Shown here one piece after another: positions 11,621-21,769 of a stretch of DNA of 64,000 nt (positions within the stretch are counted from its first letter, which is position 1; each line of letters starts with the position of its first letter). The position numbers and the translations under genes were made by a program. Source of the stretch: Coffea arabica (taxonomy: Eukaryota; Streptophyta; Magnoliopsida; Gentianales; Rubiaceae); NCBI RefSeq assembly GCF_036785885.1, contig NC_092312.1, positions 13,038,001 to 13,102,000 of the forward strand, given 5' to 3'. Below the pieces are notes generated by a model. That model did no database searches, was not told the DNA's origin, and worked only from the letters and a program-made list of their open reading frames with translations.

Positions 11621-13360
11621 TAAATCATGCTTGCCCTCAAGCATGGGAACAACAATTGAACACCAAAATTTGACCATGGCTGTTACTCCAACTACCATAT
11701 TGCCAAGACACCAAGAAAATCATATATCAAGCGACACAGGTCAAGATCCAAGAAAAATCACCCCGGTTAGCATCTAAACTACCAAATCCTCCAATTTAAA
11801 GCAAACTAATCTAAGAAAAAGGAATAGTTGCTCACATTTATCAGCAAATGGTCCAACTGTTAACCAAAATCTCGACATTAAGATCACAAACCGGCAAGCT
11901 GACTTATTCACATACTAATACAATCTTTATTTTTTTTTTCCTTTTTGCTTTGTGTTTTTTTTTTTTTTTTTTTTTTGAGGAACAAAAGACTTAGTCTATA
12001 GCCCTTAGAGCCTTTTGACGCGAACTCCAACATTTGATAGATGGAGGAGCCCTGTTACTCAGCTCCAATCGCTACAGGACCACGCACTCATAGCAACTAC
12101 TACCTTTTGACGCGAAAATCGACACGTTAGGTGAAGATCCCCGGTTACTCAGTAGTAACTACTAGCAGAGTACAGTCAGCTCTTATTTACAACCATACAG
12201 TACAATAACTAAAAATAACAGCAGCCAGCCTCAAATTTCCAAATATGGAGAACTAAAATTAATAATTGGACCAATTCACATGAAAAATGCTAACAATCAT
12301 TCCCCATGCTTAGAAAAGTTAACCAAAAATAGGAAAAGTTAAGCAATTATTGATATTCACCAAAGAGATATTCCTGAACTCAACCACATCAACTTGATAC
12401 CTTTTTATTAATAAACTTGGCAATAGCAGAATTAGAGACAACAATCCGGTATCAAAACTTGGTATGCATATGAAAGACTGACCACTAGAAAAAAGAAAAG
12501 AAAATAAACGAAAAAGAGATGAATATCAAACTTAAAACAAAGGAAAAACCTTTAGAAACTAAAAATAAAATACTAGCACCCCAACTAATCTCCCCCCCAC
12601 ACCTAAATGACACATTGCCCTCAATGTGATAATGTAAAAGCAGAAGGAAGGAGAGGGGCAACGGTACTTCCCTGAAGTCATCAAAATAGGGGCGGTTCAG
12701 GTGAAAATACGCGGCCAGGTTCTTAGGGATTGGAACCACCTGGTTGGCGATATGCATTACTCGCTCATCCACTGGGCATCAACGGTCATCGGTGGGAGAG
12801 GCCATGGTGGCCCCAGTTGGGTCAAATGCAGGAACAATGTAGTCCAAACTCGCAACAAATGCTCTAAAGATTTAGCAATTGAAATCAATAGGTAAAATAC
12901 TCCCAACAAGTCAATTAGACACCACCAACAGCAATAAGCAATGGAAGTGGCACAGTAGCCTTCCAATTCAACAAACAAATGAAGAAAATACCCAACCAAA
13001 GGCACTTCAAGGGACGCAAGACAGAAATCAGCAAAGTAGAACTCAAGTGATACCAAAAATAACCTCGACAAAGCAGTGAATTCAACCAATTTGAATACGT
13101 AGAATACGGTCAGAAATGCCTCCCAAAGATCAACAGAAAGCGACAAAACTTGCCCACTCAAAATCTGTCCAAATGGCTCCAATTGGATAAGAAATTACAC
13201 AACTCAACCAACCGAAATTAGCAAATGAGCCAAGAAACCGTCAAACCAGCAATAGTAGTTCAAATTTTGGACTACAACTAAATCAAAATGTTTGGCAGTT
13301 TTCGATCAAGTAGCCCACCAACTAGAACCAAGTGGCAACAAATGTAGTTATAATACCCCA

Positions 13361-14419
13361 ACCAGTACCACTGGTGCATCCCTCAGATAATGAAGTAACA
13401 TAAACAGCCACCCCAATCAAGAAAATGGAAACTTCAGGCACCTAAGAACTAGGCGAAAATCTCAACAAATCAGCTATTACAAACAATACGCAATGGTGGT
13501 CCGAATATTAGTCAATGCAGAAATCATGCAACTCAAAATCTCGGCAAGTGCTCCAATGAGCTTAGCAATTGAAATCACAAAACTGAATACTCCCCAAACA
13601 AGGTACTTAGAGTCAACCAATGCCAATACTAATTTAACAAACCAACCCAGAAAATTACTCAACCAAGGGTGCAATAGAGGTCTCAAGCAGCCAAAACCCC
13701 CAAATAATGCCCAACAATTCGATCAATACCAGAAAATCACCCCAAGCAATGTAACAGTTAAACTCCACGGGCTAGGGACGTCCAACCAGTTTTACTCGAA
13801 CCAACTAGGAGCAGTGCGAGTGACTAAACAATGTAACAAATTTCAGCAATTGGACACAAACCCACCCAAAATCTCAACAACTGTCTCCAATTGGACAGTT
13901 AAATACCCACATCAAACGCTCAAAAGTAGCACTTGAGCCACGGAACTAGCAATTCCAGCAGTAACCAAATAGAAATTGAGAATTAATAATTTTAAGTAAC
14001 ACTGCAACCAGTACCACTGGTGCTCAGACAGGAAAGTATTAAATCAACGGCAGCAACTCAACCACACGAAATGAACCTTCAAAATAAGTAAGTGACTTCA
14101 AATAGAAGCCACAATTATAGGCAAAAGATCTCAACCAGTACCACTGGTGAGTCACAGGGAAAAGTAATCAAGCGGCCAATAATTCAATAAATAACAGAAA
14201 ATACCCCCACTATGGCAGCAATTAAACCCAATTCTATCCAAAAAGCACCCCCAGAATATGCCTAAATCACCCCTGCTATTAGCCATAAAGAAACTCAGAC
14301 ACAGGGTGGACTGGAACGACTCAACCAAAAACGCCCAATAGGCACAACTCGCTTAATTAGGCAATCCAGAACACAGGATTATCAGATATTAAACAACTAC
14401 CATCACCAGTACCACTGGT
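13361..14419. repeat. Four copies of inverted-repeat motif accagtaccactggt
   Basis: Exact copies lie at 13361-13375, 14007-14021, 14134-14148 and 14405-14419. Each has 6-base arms (accagt/actggt) around a 3-base loop, and each is followed by g. The flanking sequence is only partly alike, so the motif is better conserved than its surroundings. Confidence 0.85.
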
Positions 14420-15373
14420 GAGTGCATAGGGAGAAATTAAAGCAAATAACCAATCCAGTGCACAAAATAGATTCGAACACCCAAACAGCGCCAAAAATGA
14501 ACGGAAATTAAAGCCAGAAGCAATGGTCAACTAACTCCCAAAGTACCCTAAATATCGCAGCAGTTTAACTCAACTCTACCCAAAATTAGACCAGAAAATG
14601 CCCAAAATTACTGCCCGCTGTTTTCCAACAAGAAGCCCAAGCAAAGGTGCAAAATTTTCGCAATTTAAGGTTCAAAATAAGACAAATTAAGGCAGGAACC
14701 GCAATACCTCCACCTGCCAACAATTGACAGGTGGTAACGAGCTAGGGTGGAGCTGGCGGAGATGAGAGCTCACGAGCTGGTGGTGGGCTGGTGGAGGTTG
14801 GAGGCGGACCGAGGAGCTGTGGAGGACGCCAGGGGGAAAAGGAGGTAGATGCGGCGGTCGTAGCTGGAGTGGAAGCATCGAGGGTCGGCGAGATGCGAAG
14901 TGGATGGCCGGCTGGTCCATTGCGCGAGACGCGAGGCGGCGGCGTTAAGGAGGTGGGCGGCGCTGGACGCTCGGCTGCTGGGCACGGCTGGCGGCGGATC
15001 GAAGGGAGGAGTAGCGGAGCTGGTGGTGGTGGCGTGCGTGATGTGGGATGCGGCGTTAAGGGAATTCGGGCAACAGAGAGGGAACAGAGGAGGAAGAAAA
15101 GAAGAAGGAGGAAGAAGAAAGAAAGAAAAAGAAAGAAAGAAAAAGAAGGAAAAGAAAGAAAAGAAAAGAAAGATTTTTTTTTTTTTTTTTTTAAATTGAG
15201 AAACCTAGCTACGGTTGAAAAATTTTTTCTTTTTTTTTTTTTGGTTTTTTTTTTTTCTCTGCGGAAAAAATTTTTTTTTTTTTTTTTGAATTTTGGAAAT
15301 TAAAGCTACAGTAATTAGAAATTTTTTTTTTTTTTTTTTTTTTTTAGAATCCTTACCTTTCCCGCGAACGTGA

Positions 15374-15545
15374 CGCGGGCGCGTCAAGAGGTCAAGAGAG
15401 CTCCCAGAAGTTTCAGAAATCCCTAATCGTGAGCGTCCTGTACATCACCACGCGGGCACGTCATGAGGCCAAGAGAGCTCCCAGAAGTTGCAGAAATTCC
15501 TGATCGTGAGCGTCCTGCACATCACCACGTGGGCGCGTCATGACT
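15374..15545. repeat. 77-bp tandem repeat (two full copies plus partial)
   Basis: Units start at 15374, 15451 and 15528 with cg(c/t)gggc(g/a)cgtca, each spaced 77 bases. Shared text includes agagagctcccagaagtt and cgtgagcgtcctg. It lies just beyond the 3' end of the gag-like ORF and is much richer in G+C than its surroundings. Confidence 0.85.
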
Positions 15546-15721
15546 GAAGGTCACCTACAAATCAGCAAAAATGAAGATCAACACCCAAAATCAGTCAAAT
15601 TAAAGGGAAAACAGATTTAAACTATGTCACTAAACCAATAAGCAATTGAAAGAAACAATTGGGTTGCCTCCCAATGAGCGCCTTTCTTTTATGTCTTTGG
15701 CTAGACATGGTCATGTTTTGT

Positions 15722-16849
15722 TCATGGAGGATAAAATCTTGTGGCTCGTCTTAATGCTTCATCTTCAATGTGATCCTGATAACCCTCATAGATGGAGTAA
15801 TCTTTGAGTACACGAGCTACAGTCTTCCATGGATTAGTTGATGGCGCCAAATAATCAAGCAGTGATCTCAATTTTTCCTCCACCCCTCCATCAAGAGCAC
15901 TCAACGGTTCAAGATATTTGACCATAGCTACTCTTAACTTATTTCTGCCATGAGACTCAAAAACTTCCGGTATAACAAAATCAATCTCATTAACAGAAAT
16001 CATGGAATAAGAGTTACGAAAATGCGGGTTAGGGAATGGAGGTGGTGTCACCACATTTGATGATTCTTCACTGGATTCTTTCACTTCAATGGGTTGCGGT
16101 TGGGGTTCCATTTCTTCATTTTCGGCTTCTTTTTCAACTGCATCTGTAGATTTCTCATTTTGACATTCTTGCATCTCCTCATCCTTGTCCTTAGGGATCA
16201 CAGGCTCAGGCCCTTGAACCTCTTTGCCACTCCTCAAGGTCATGGCGCTGACATTCTTCGGGTTCAACTCAGGTTGAGATGGCAATTCACCTTGGTTCTG
16301 GGAATCCAAACGATTGATTGTTGTAGCCATTTGACTTATCTGATTCCTTATATCCTGCATTTCGGAGTCCGTCCTTTGTTGATTTTGCATAAGAATTGCC
16401 TCCGTCCTTTGCTGATTTTGCGCCATGTTTGTCATCACTTGTTTTATCATCTCCTCCAAAGATGGACCAGAGCTTGGGGGCGGAGGTGGTCGGGGTTGGT
16501 ATTGCTGCTGGTACCCTGACAGGGACGATGGTTGTTGAGACTCTTGCTGTTGAAAATCCATTGGCCCAGTCGCATAATCAAAACTGGAATTATCCCACCA
16601 TTCTTGATCATACCCGTTTGAATAAGGGTCATACTGCATTTGATATTGGGGTAAAAAATCTCCAAAAGTATCAATTGGAGCACTTAGATTGTCTTGAAAT
16701 GCGGGGCATGTGTCAGTTGAATAACCTGAGTCAAAATAAGCTCCACAATTTGCAACAGCCCATTGATCATTAGGAAAAACATGAGTCTCATAACCCCATT
16801 CAGGAACAAAGTCCAGTCTATCATCAAAATATGGAATGTTAGCAGCCAT
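15722..16849 (-). CDS. Gag-like protein of the LTR element (375 aa)
   Basis: An intact 375-codon frame starting at ATG 16849, about 90 bases after the primer site. The N-terminal third is acidic and aromatic. Then come a Gln/Pro-rich segment, a short coiled coil with repeated QNQQRT units (about residues 140-185) and the motif NVSAMTLRSGKEV, which in Athila-type Gag proteins follows the zinc knuckle. The C-terminal part includes YSMISVNEIDFVIPEVFE. I see no CCHC knuckle and no standard retrotransposon Gag matrix domain. It looks like the region between Gag and protease of a full element, kept as its own ORF. A role in particle assembly is an inference; being open in a young element suggests it is under use. 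Confidence 0.75.
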   Translation of the reverse strand: MAANIPYFDDRLDFVPEWGYETHVFPNDQWAVANCGAYFDSGYSTDTCPAFQDNLSAPIDTFGDFLPQYQMQYDPYSNGYDQEWWDNSSFDYATGPMDFQQQESQQPSSLSGYQQQYQPRPPPPPSSGPSLEEMIKQVMTNMAQNQQRTEAILMQNQQRTDSEMQDIRNQISQMATTINRLDSQNQGELPSQPELNPKNVSAMTLRSGKEVQGPEPVIPKDKDEEMQECQNEKSTDAVEKEAENEEMEPQPQPIEVKESSEESSNVVTPPPFPNPHFRNSYSMISVNEIDFVIPEVFESHGRNKLRVAMVKYLEPLSALDGGVEEKLRSLLDYLAPSTNPWKTVARVLKDYSIYEGYQDHIEDEALRRATRFYPP

Positions 16850-16935
16850 AAACTATATAAAAAAAAATAAGAGAAAAATAAATTAAAAATGAAAACAAGG
16901 TGAACTAAAAAAGAAACAAATTAATCTGACACCAG

Positions 16936-16953
16936 TCCCCGGCAGCGGCGCCA
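16936..16953 (-). other. Primer binding site (tRNA-Asp type)
   Basis: The plus strand tccccggcagcggcgcca equals the 3' end of plant tRNA-Asp(GUC) with one change (g for a after ggca). It sits five bases from the right-hand LTR, so that LTR is the 5' one and transcription runs on the minus strand. Confidence 0.85.
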
Positions 16954-16958
16954 AAAAT

Positions 16959-18202
16959 TGACAGGTGCCGAACCTGTGCAATAATAAATACCTACTCGAG
17001 AAAAATACAGATTTTGTATATAGCGGTGAGTAGGGTCGAATCCACAGGGATTGGGGATAATTCATTTCTTCTAGAGTCCAAAGTATGGGGGGTTTTGGAT
17101 TAAATGCTAACTAAATAAATTAACTGCAGAAAATAATTAATTAAAAGAAATGATTGGGGAAACTCTAGCCAAGGGTACACATCAGAAATGGTTCATGCAC
17201 TGATCATTGATGCAGAAATAATTCCAACATTTAGCAGTAGATTAGTTATAGTTGTCATGCACGCGATAAACAATCAACCCTTCCTTAATTTCTCGATAGC
17301 TAAGGTACGACCGTTAGCTATTTCTCTAACCCAAAAATAACCCTAGGTACGACCGTAAGATTTAATTTCTAGATTGCATTAATAATTAGAAAGGCCCAAT
17401 CCTAACCAACAAACACGCTACGAGGGTTTGTTTAAATTAGATCATATGCTCCCCTGACATAAACCCAATTACGCCAGTTGCTACTGAGGTAGAGATAACG
17501 AACAATTACGGATTCAATTACCCCTATTTAGCAAAAATAGCCTATATGAATAATTAATTATTGCGCACTAATCAATCATACACAAGGCCATAGCAATTAA
17601 AATCAAGGAACATATAAATACCAATAAATGAAGAAAATAATTAAAACAGATTCGATCTCACAGTAATTGTCGAACCAAATCGTCAGTTGTCCCCTTGACT
17701 AGAAAAGCTTAACCACGCCTCATGAGAAAATCTCCCCGTTGGGGAATATTGTCGAACACCTGGCGTGTGTCAGAGGCCAGTCTAAGGAAAGAAAGAAAAG
17801 AAACTAAAACTAAACTAAAACTAGAGATGTCCCTGCTACTCTACGTTATCCCTATTTAAGCAACAAGAGGAAGATGACTAAAGGCTATCTAGGTGGTCCC
17901 CACACATGTGGACAAAGCCCTCCAAGTACTTCTTGTTCCAAGTCTCTTTCCCGTAGCTTTCTTTTAAGAGCCCAAATGACTAGATGCTTTCCACTAGCTT
18001 GTGGTCCCCCACCAATTCAAGGGCCCAAGAATTGAAGCCCTCATTTTTCCATAAAAGTCCCTCCTTTTTGGTAATTTTCTACTTTGTTCCTGAAATTAAA
18101 CCCCAATACCAAATATAAGTAAATATTAATAATTAAAACAATATTTGGCAAGAATAAAAGGGGAAATTAACAATAAAATTACTAACAATTAACACCCTAT
18201 CA
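16959..18202 (-). repeat. 5' LTR (1,244 bp)
   Basis: Starts tgacaggtgccgaacctg and ends ccctatca on the plus strand, the same length as its partner. Read on the minus strand it begins TGATAGGGTG. It should hold the promoter for the gag-like ORF. Confidence 0.95.
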
Positions 18203-19166
18203 CTTCACAAAGCTTTGTAACCCGAATTTAGCATTGTACGGTCCATATTTCATGGTGCTATGTGGTAGTATTGATTTGCAATCATTACATACTTATTCGA
18301 GTGCATTATGTGGATATCTTACTGTATATTCCATACTTCACGAAGTTTTGTAGGCCAAATTAAGTGTTTACATGAAACTTAAGGGTGGTATGAAAGGACC
18401 AATTTGGTTGGTCGAGAAACTTTAATGACAAATTTGAATTGATACTCAAAAACTAAGGACTAAATTGATGAAAATTCAACATACAGGATTCCTAACTAGA
18501 TAAACCCAAAATGCCAAAATACATGCGTCGGAAAAGACTAAAACTCTAAACGCCGCCCACATAATTTAACAAATAAATCTATTCGGTGCCTCGATTCCTG
18601 AAATTTCCATTCATAACAAATTTGTTGCTTTTAGCTTAGGAGGAAACATGCACCTAAATTTCGTTCTCACGAGTGTGCGCTGAATCCATATATGGGTGTC
18701 CTATAGCCAGATTATTATTATTTTTCTTCAAATTCCCTTCTCTGCGTAATTCAACAGAGGTTTGCCTGTGTTGGATAGTTTGTGCTATGCCTCCATATGA
18801 AAGCAATAAACATTATGGAAATCCGCAGGAGTACTGAATTTACTAGCTTTCTAGAAGCAGCAGACAAAATCTGAATGAAGAGCAGGAGCAGCCGGTATGG
18901 ACTTGAATTTAATAAAATCTATAGGAATCTCATATTCAATAGTAATAAATTTCTTGGCTTCATATTACGGCCCTGATGAGCTAGTATGGGCTTGAATTTA
19001 ATAAAATCTACAGGAGCGTGCTCCTAGCAATGATTGGACTGGTGACGAGATACAAGTTGCAACTTCAATCAATTTCGAGGTCTGGAGCCCATTTATTTAA
19101 ATTCTAATACATAATTGTTCATTATCCAGCAAATTCAAGTGTATAATCTTCATGTTCTGCGATTAA
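18203..19166. other. Intergenic; short duplicated segments
   Basis: The first 150 bases are a diverged copy of 10270-10362: both have ggaatcattacata or gcaatcattacata followed by gtgcatta and attccatacttca. The LTR element therefore landed inside a tandem array. A further duplicated segment, cttgaatttaataaaatcta, lies at about 18901 and 18991. The 3' UTR of the BBE-like gene ends somewhere here. Confidence 0.55.
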
Positions 19167-20870
19167 TTACCAACTTTTTATTTCCTTTTTTCCTTTGGAC
19201 TGCCAAGGATTGGATGACGCGTAATTGCTAATCTCCTTTGTACCTCCTGATAATGGTGGAATGCTTTGCTCGTTCTTAAAGAAATCTCCTGGATCCACCA
19301 TGGTCTTTACCTCCATCAATCTGTCAAAATTTTGCTTGAAGTACTTGGTTCCCCAAATGCTTGCTTTTTCATAGCTTGTGATGCCATCAATATTGTTGAC
19401 TCCCAAATCAAGATCCCTGTAGTTCAAATAGGCAGCTCTTGGGGACTTTGAAACATAGGGAGCCATGTGTTTGTAAAGCCTTCTGATCCACTTCATTTCT
19501 CTCGTATTTTCTGCATTATTGTGTTCTCTACTCCAGGCGGCCCAATAGTGAATGATGTAAACATTCCCTCCTCTATGAGGGAAAGATGTCGCAGATTCTA
19601 AGATTTCACTCAGCCTTCCTCCATAAGGACTGAACTGTAGCGAACGATGTGCATTAGTACTATCGTCTTCCAAAATTCTTTCGAGCATTCCTTTTAGACC
19701 ATTTACTGAAATGGGATGCCTAACAAAGTCTGATTTCCCCTTGAAGTACAGCCTATACACTGGAGTCCTGCTCAAAAGAACATCGATGGATTCGTCTCTG
19801 GGAAATAATGCAAAGAAGAGTGTGGACTCAATCCAGCTCATCTCGCTGCAATCTTCTTTTACCAAGCCCATCTCGCGGAAGCTTTGCTGCATCAAATAAA
19901 GGAGATCATCAACTCCGCCAAGAAATAAAGCAACAAACGATGCTCTGATCGTTCTGTTTCCGTCTTGGGGAGAAGATACAGCATTAAATTCAAGCCTGAT
20001 TGCTAGGTTTGGATCAATCTTGTCAGCAATGTATTGCCACTTGTGTACTAGCTCAATTGCATTTTGATCCATTGTCTTGGTTACGTTAAAAATTGTCACA
20101 TTTTCTGGAACCGAAACTAGGCTTATTTTCCATGCAACAATAATCCCAAAACTTGCTCCTCCACCGCCTCTAATGGCCCAAAAGAGATCCTCTCCCATGG
20201 ATTTTCTATCCAAAATTTGGCCATTAACATCAATGATTTTGGCATCAATGATGTGATCAACAGCCATCCCGAATTTGCGCGACATCATGCTGTATCCTCC
20301 TCCACTGAAGTGCCCTCCCACACCTACCGTGTGACAAGTACCGCCAACAACAGCTAGTCTCCTACTTTTTTCAGCAACCCTGTGATAGAGTTCGCCCAAA
20401 GTTGCACCAGCTTGAACCCATGCAGCATAGTTTTCTGTGTCAACAGATATCGAGCTGAGGTTTCTGAGATCCACAAGGACAAATGGGATTCTTGAAATGT
20501 AAGAAAGACCTTCATAGTCATGTCCACCACTTCGGACTCGAATTTGAATGCCCAGTTTCTTGGCACAATAAATTGCTGCCTGAATCTGGGATTCAACACA
20601 TGGTGTAAGAATGAAAGCTGGCTCTGAGGATGAGATTGATGTGGATCGCAAATTCTGCGCCGAGGATTGCAAAATTGACAGATATGATGAGTTTTCTGGG
20701 GTGTAAATGATGTCAGATATTGAGCTTGAGTTTTGAGATGCAAGGCATTGGACAAAACCATCATGAAGTTGAACTGAACCAGCCTGTATGGTGACCAGCA
20801 GAAGAATGAGCAAGGAAAGAAGTGAAGGCAACGAGGAGTAGCTTGAAGCCTGCATAGTCCATAACTCCAT
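19167..20870 (-). CDS. Berberine bridge enzyme-like FAD oxidase
   Basis: A single-exon frame of 567 codons from ATG 20870; a second Met at 20855 (residue 6) would also leave a good signal peptide (hydrophobic run, residues 14-30). Secreted FAD-linked oxidase family, also called reticuline-oxidase-like, which includes BBE, cannabinoid synthases and oligosaccharide or monolignol oxidases. FAD-binding motifs are present: RVRSGGHDYEG with the flavin-linking His at residue 117 and GGTCHTVGVGGHFSGGGY with the second flavin-linking Cys at 179. C-terminal BBE domain motifs SPYGGRLSEI and YLNYRDLDLGVN are intact. The residue after Cys179 is His where Pro is most common. There are several N-glycosylation sites. 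The substrate cannot be read from sequence. Intact and likely expressed, despite the LTR element about 1 kb downstream. Confidence 0.93.
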   Translation of the reverse strand: MELWTMQASSYSSLPSLLSLLILLLVTIQAGSVQLHDGFVQCLASQNSSSISDIIYTPENSSYLSILQSSAQNLRSTSISSSEPAFILTPCVESQIQAAIYCAKKLGIQIRVRSGGHDYEGLSYISRIPFVLVDLRNLSSISVDTENYAAWVQAGATLGELYHRVAEKSRRLAVVGGTCHTVGVGGHFSGGGYSMMSRKFGMAVDHIIDAKIIDVNGQILDRKSMGEDLFWAIRGGGGASFGIIVAWKISLVSVPENVTIFNVTKTMDQNAIELVHKWQYIADKIDPNLAIRLEFNAVSSPQDGNRTIRASFVALFLGGVDDLLYLMQQSFREMGLVKEDCSEMSWIESTLFFALFPRDESIDVLLSRTPVYRLYFKGKSDFVRHPISVNGLKGMLERILEDDSTNAHRSLQFSPYGGRLSEILESATSFPHRGGNVYIIHYWAAWSREHNNAENTREMKWIRRLYKHMAPYVSKSPRAAYLNYRDLDLGVNNIDGITSYEKASIWGTKYFKQNFDRLMEVKTMVDPGDFFKNEQSIPPLSGGTKEISNYASSNPWQSKGKKEIKSW

Positions 20871-21769
20871 ATCCCTTTTTGGTTCTAGACAAAACCCGAA
20901 CTTGTTAATCTCCTATTCATAAAAACTCGAGGGAAGGTTTCAATATCGGGAATTGCATAATACCTACACAAATGTTCTAGGTGAACCAATCAAATAAACA
21001 CTTTCCCAAGAAATGTGAAAGTACATGAAACCCAAACGGCAAGCTTTATCTTGGTCAATGACCAACTAGGGGATAAGCCTAATAGTTGATCAATGACCTA
21101 TAAAACAGCTCCAATTAGAATTGAATACCTTAACTCTCTCCACGTCATATGCATTTAATGATTTACTAATAACTAAATACTACCATTTTAACCCTTTTTT
21201 TTACGCCATCATATCTGAGAAAGGATTAAAAAAAAAAAGAAGAAATGATGGTTTTGTTATTATCTTGGATTTTATTTATTATTTTTTTAGAAAATATAGA
21301 ATATATATGCAAACGTATGGGATTCTCACCAAGTTATATGGAATAGACTTGCGTATATATTGTCTCATGAAGTTGTAATTTTTATAAAAATCAGTTATAT
21401 CTTTTTTAAGTTAATTTTGTGTTAATGTGGATGTGGTTTTGTACTCATGGTTTCTATTCTATATTGTTGTTAACATAATTGAGATGACAATTATTGAGCC
21501 TATTATGTGTTTGATAAAATGCCGAAAAAAAAAGGCGATCCTTTGTTTTTTATTTTTATTTTTTTTTTTGGCTCATTGAAGTTAGAACTAGAGTCAACTA
21601 AGTTGGAAGAATTGGTCATCCATTTGGCAAGCTGTGCTTGGTCTTTGAACAACTTCTGTGAAATTAGTTGAGATTCGCTGTGCTACCCACAGCCAGTGCC
21701 TACCGAAAGCATTTAATTACAACCATATTTTTGGGGAAATGCAATGAATTGTTTGTGACCTTTTATTTT

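Larger units (their letters stand above)
11621..15721. other. Non-coding interior of the LTR element
   Basis: About 4.1 kb without a credible gene. It contains a second polypurine-tract-like motif near 12590, two units sharing ccttttgacgcgaa at 12011 and 12103, a degenerate long repeat (about 650-690 bp period) at 12840-14640, four copies of a 15-bp inverted-repeat motif, a 77-bp tandem repeat, and long A/T and purine runs at 15070-15345. ORFs here (for example 13493-13936, 14791-15303) are by-products of the base composition. Confidence 0.6.
10363..18202 (-). mobile_element. Non-autonomous LTR retrotransposon with gag-like ORF (TR-GAG/LARD type, Athila-related)
   Basis: A complete element of 7,840 bp. 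The two 1,244-bp LTRs begin TG and end CA and differ by only four substitutions by eye (about 0.3%). The 5-bp target duplication CTTCA is perfect at 10358-10362 and 18203-18207. A tRNA-Asp primer site on the right and a polypurine tract on the left show minus orientation. The 5.35-kb interior has one gag-like ORF and no protease, reverse transcriptase, RNase H or integrase, so it must be mobilised by a relative. The primer type and the gag C-terminal motif MTLRSGK point to the Athila/Tat side of the Ty3/gypsy group. Confidence 0.93.

Noticed and set aside
12757-13182. Minus-strand hydrophobic ORF of 141 codons in the LTR element
   Set aside because: No membrane-protein family match and located in degenerate non-coding repeats; a second strand ORF overlaps. 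Env-like function cannot be supported.
13361-14419. CRISPR-like array from the repeated 15-bp motif
   Set aside because: Spacing is irregular (646, 127 and 271 bases), the repeats are short and the genome is a plant.
14791-15303. Plus-strand ORF of 170 codons rich in Gly, Arg and Lys
   Set aside because: It lies antisense to the retrotransposon direction in purine-rich and poly-T sequence and ends in Phe/Lys runs from homopolymers. It has no domain.
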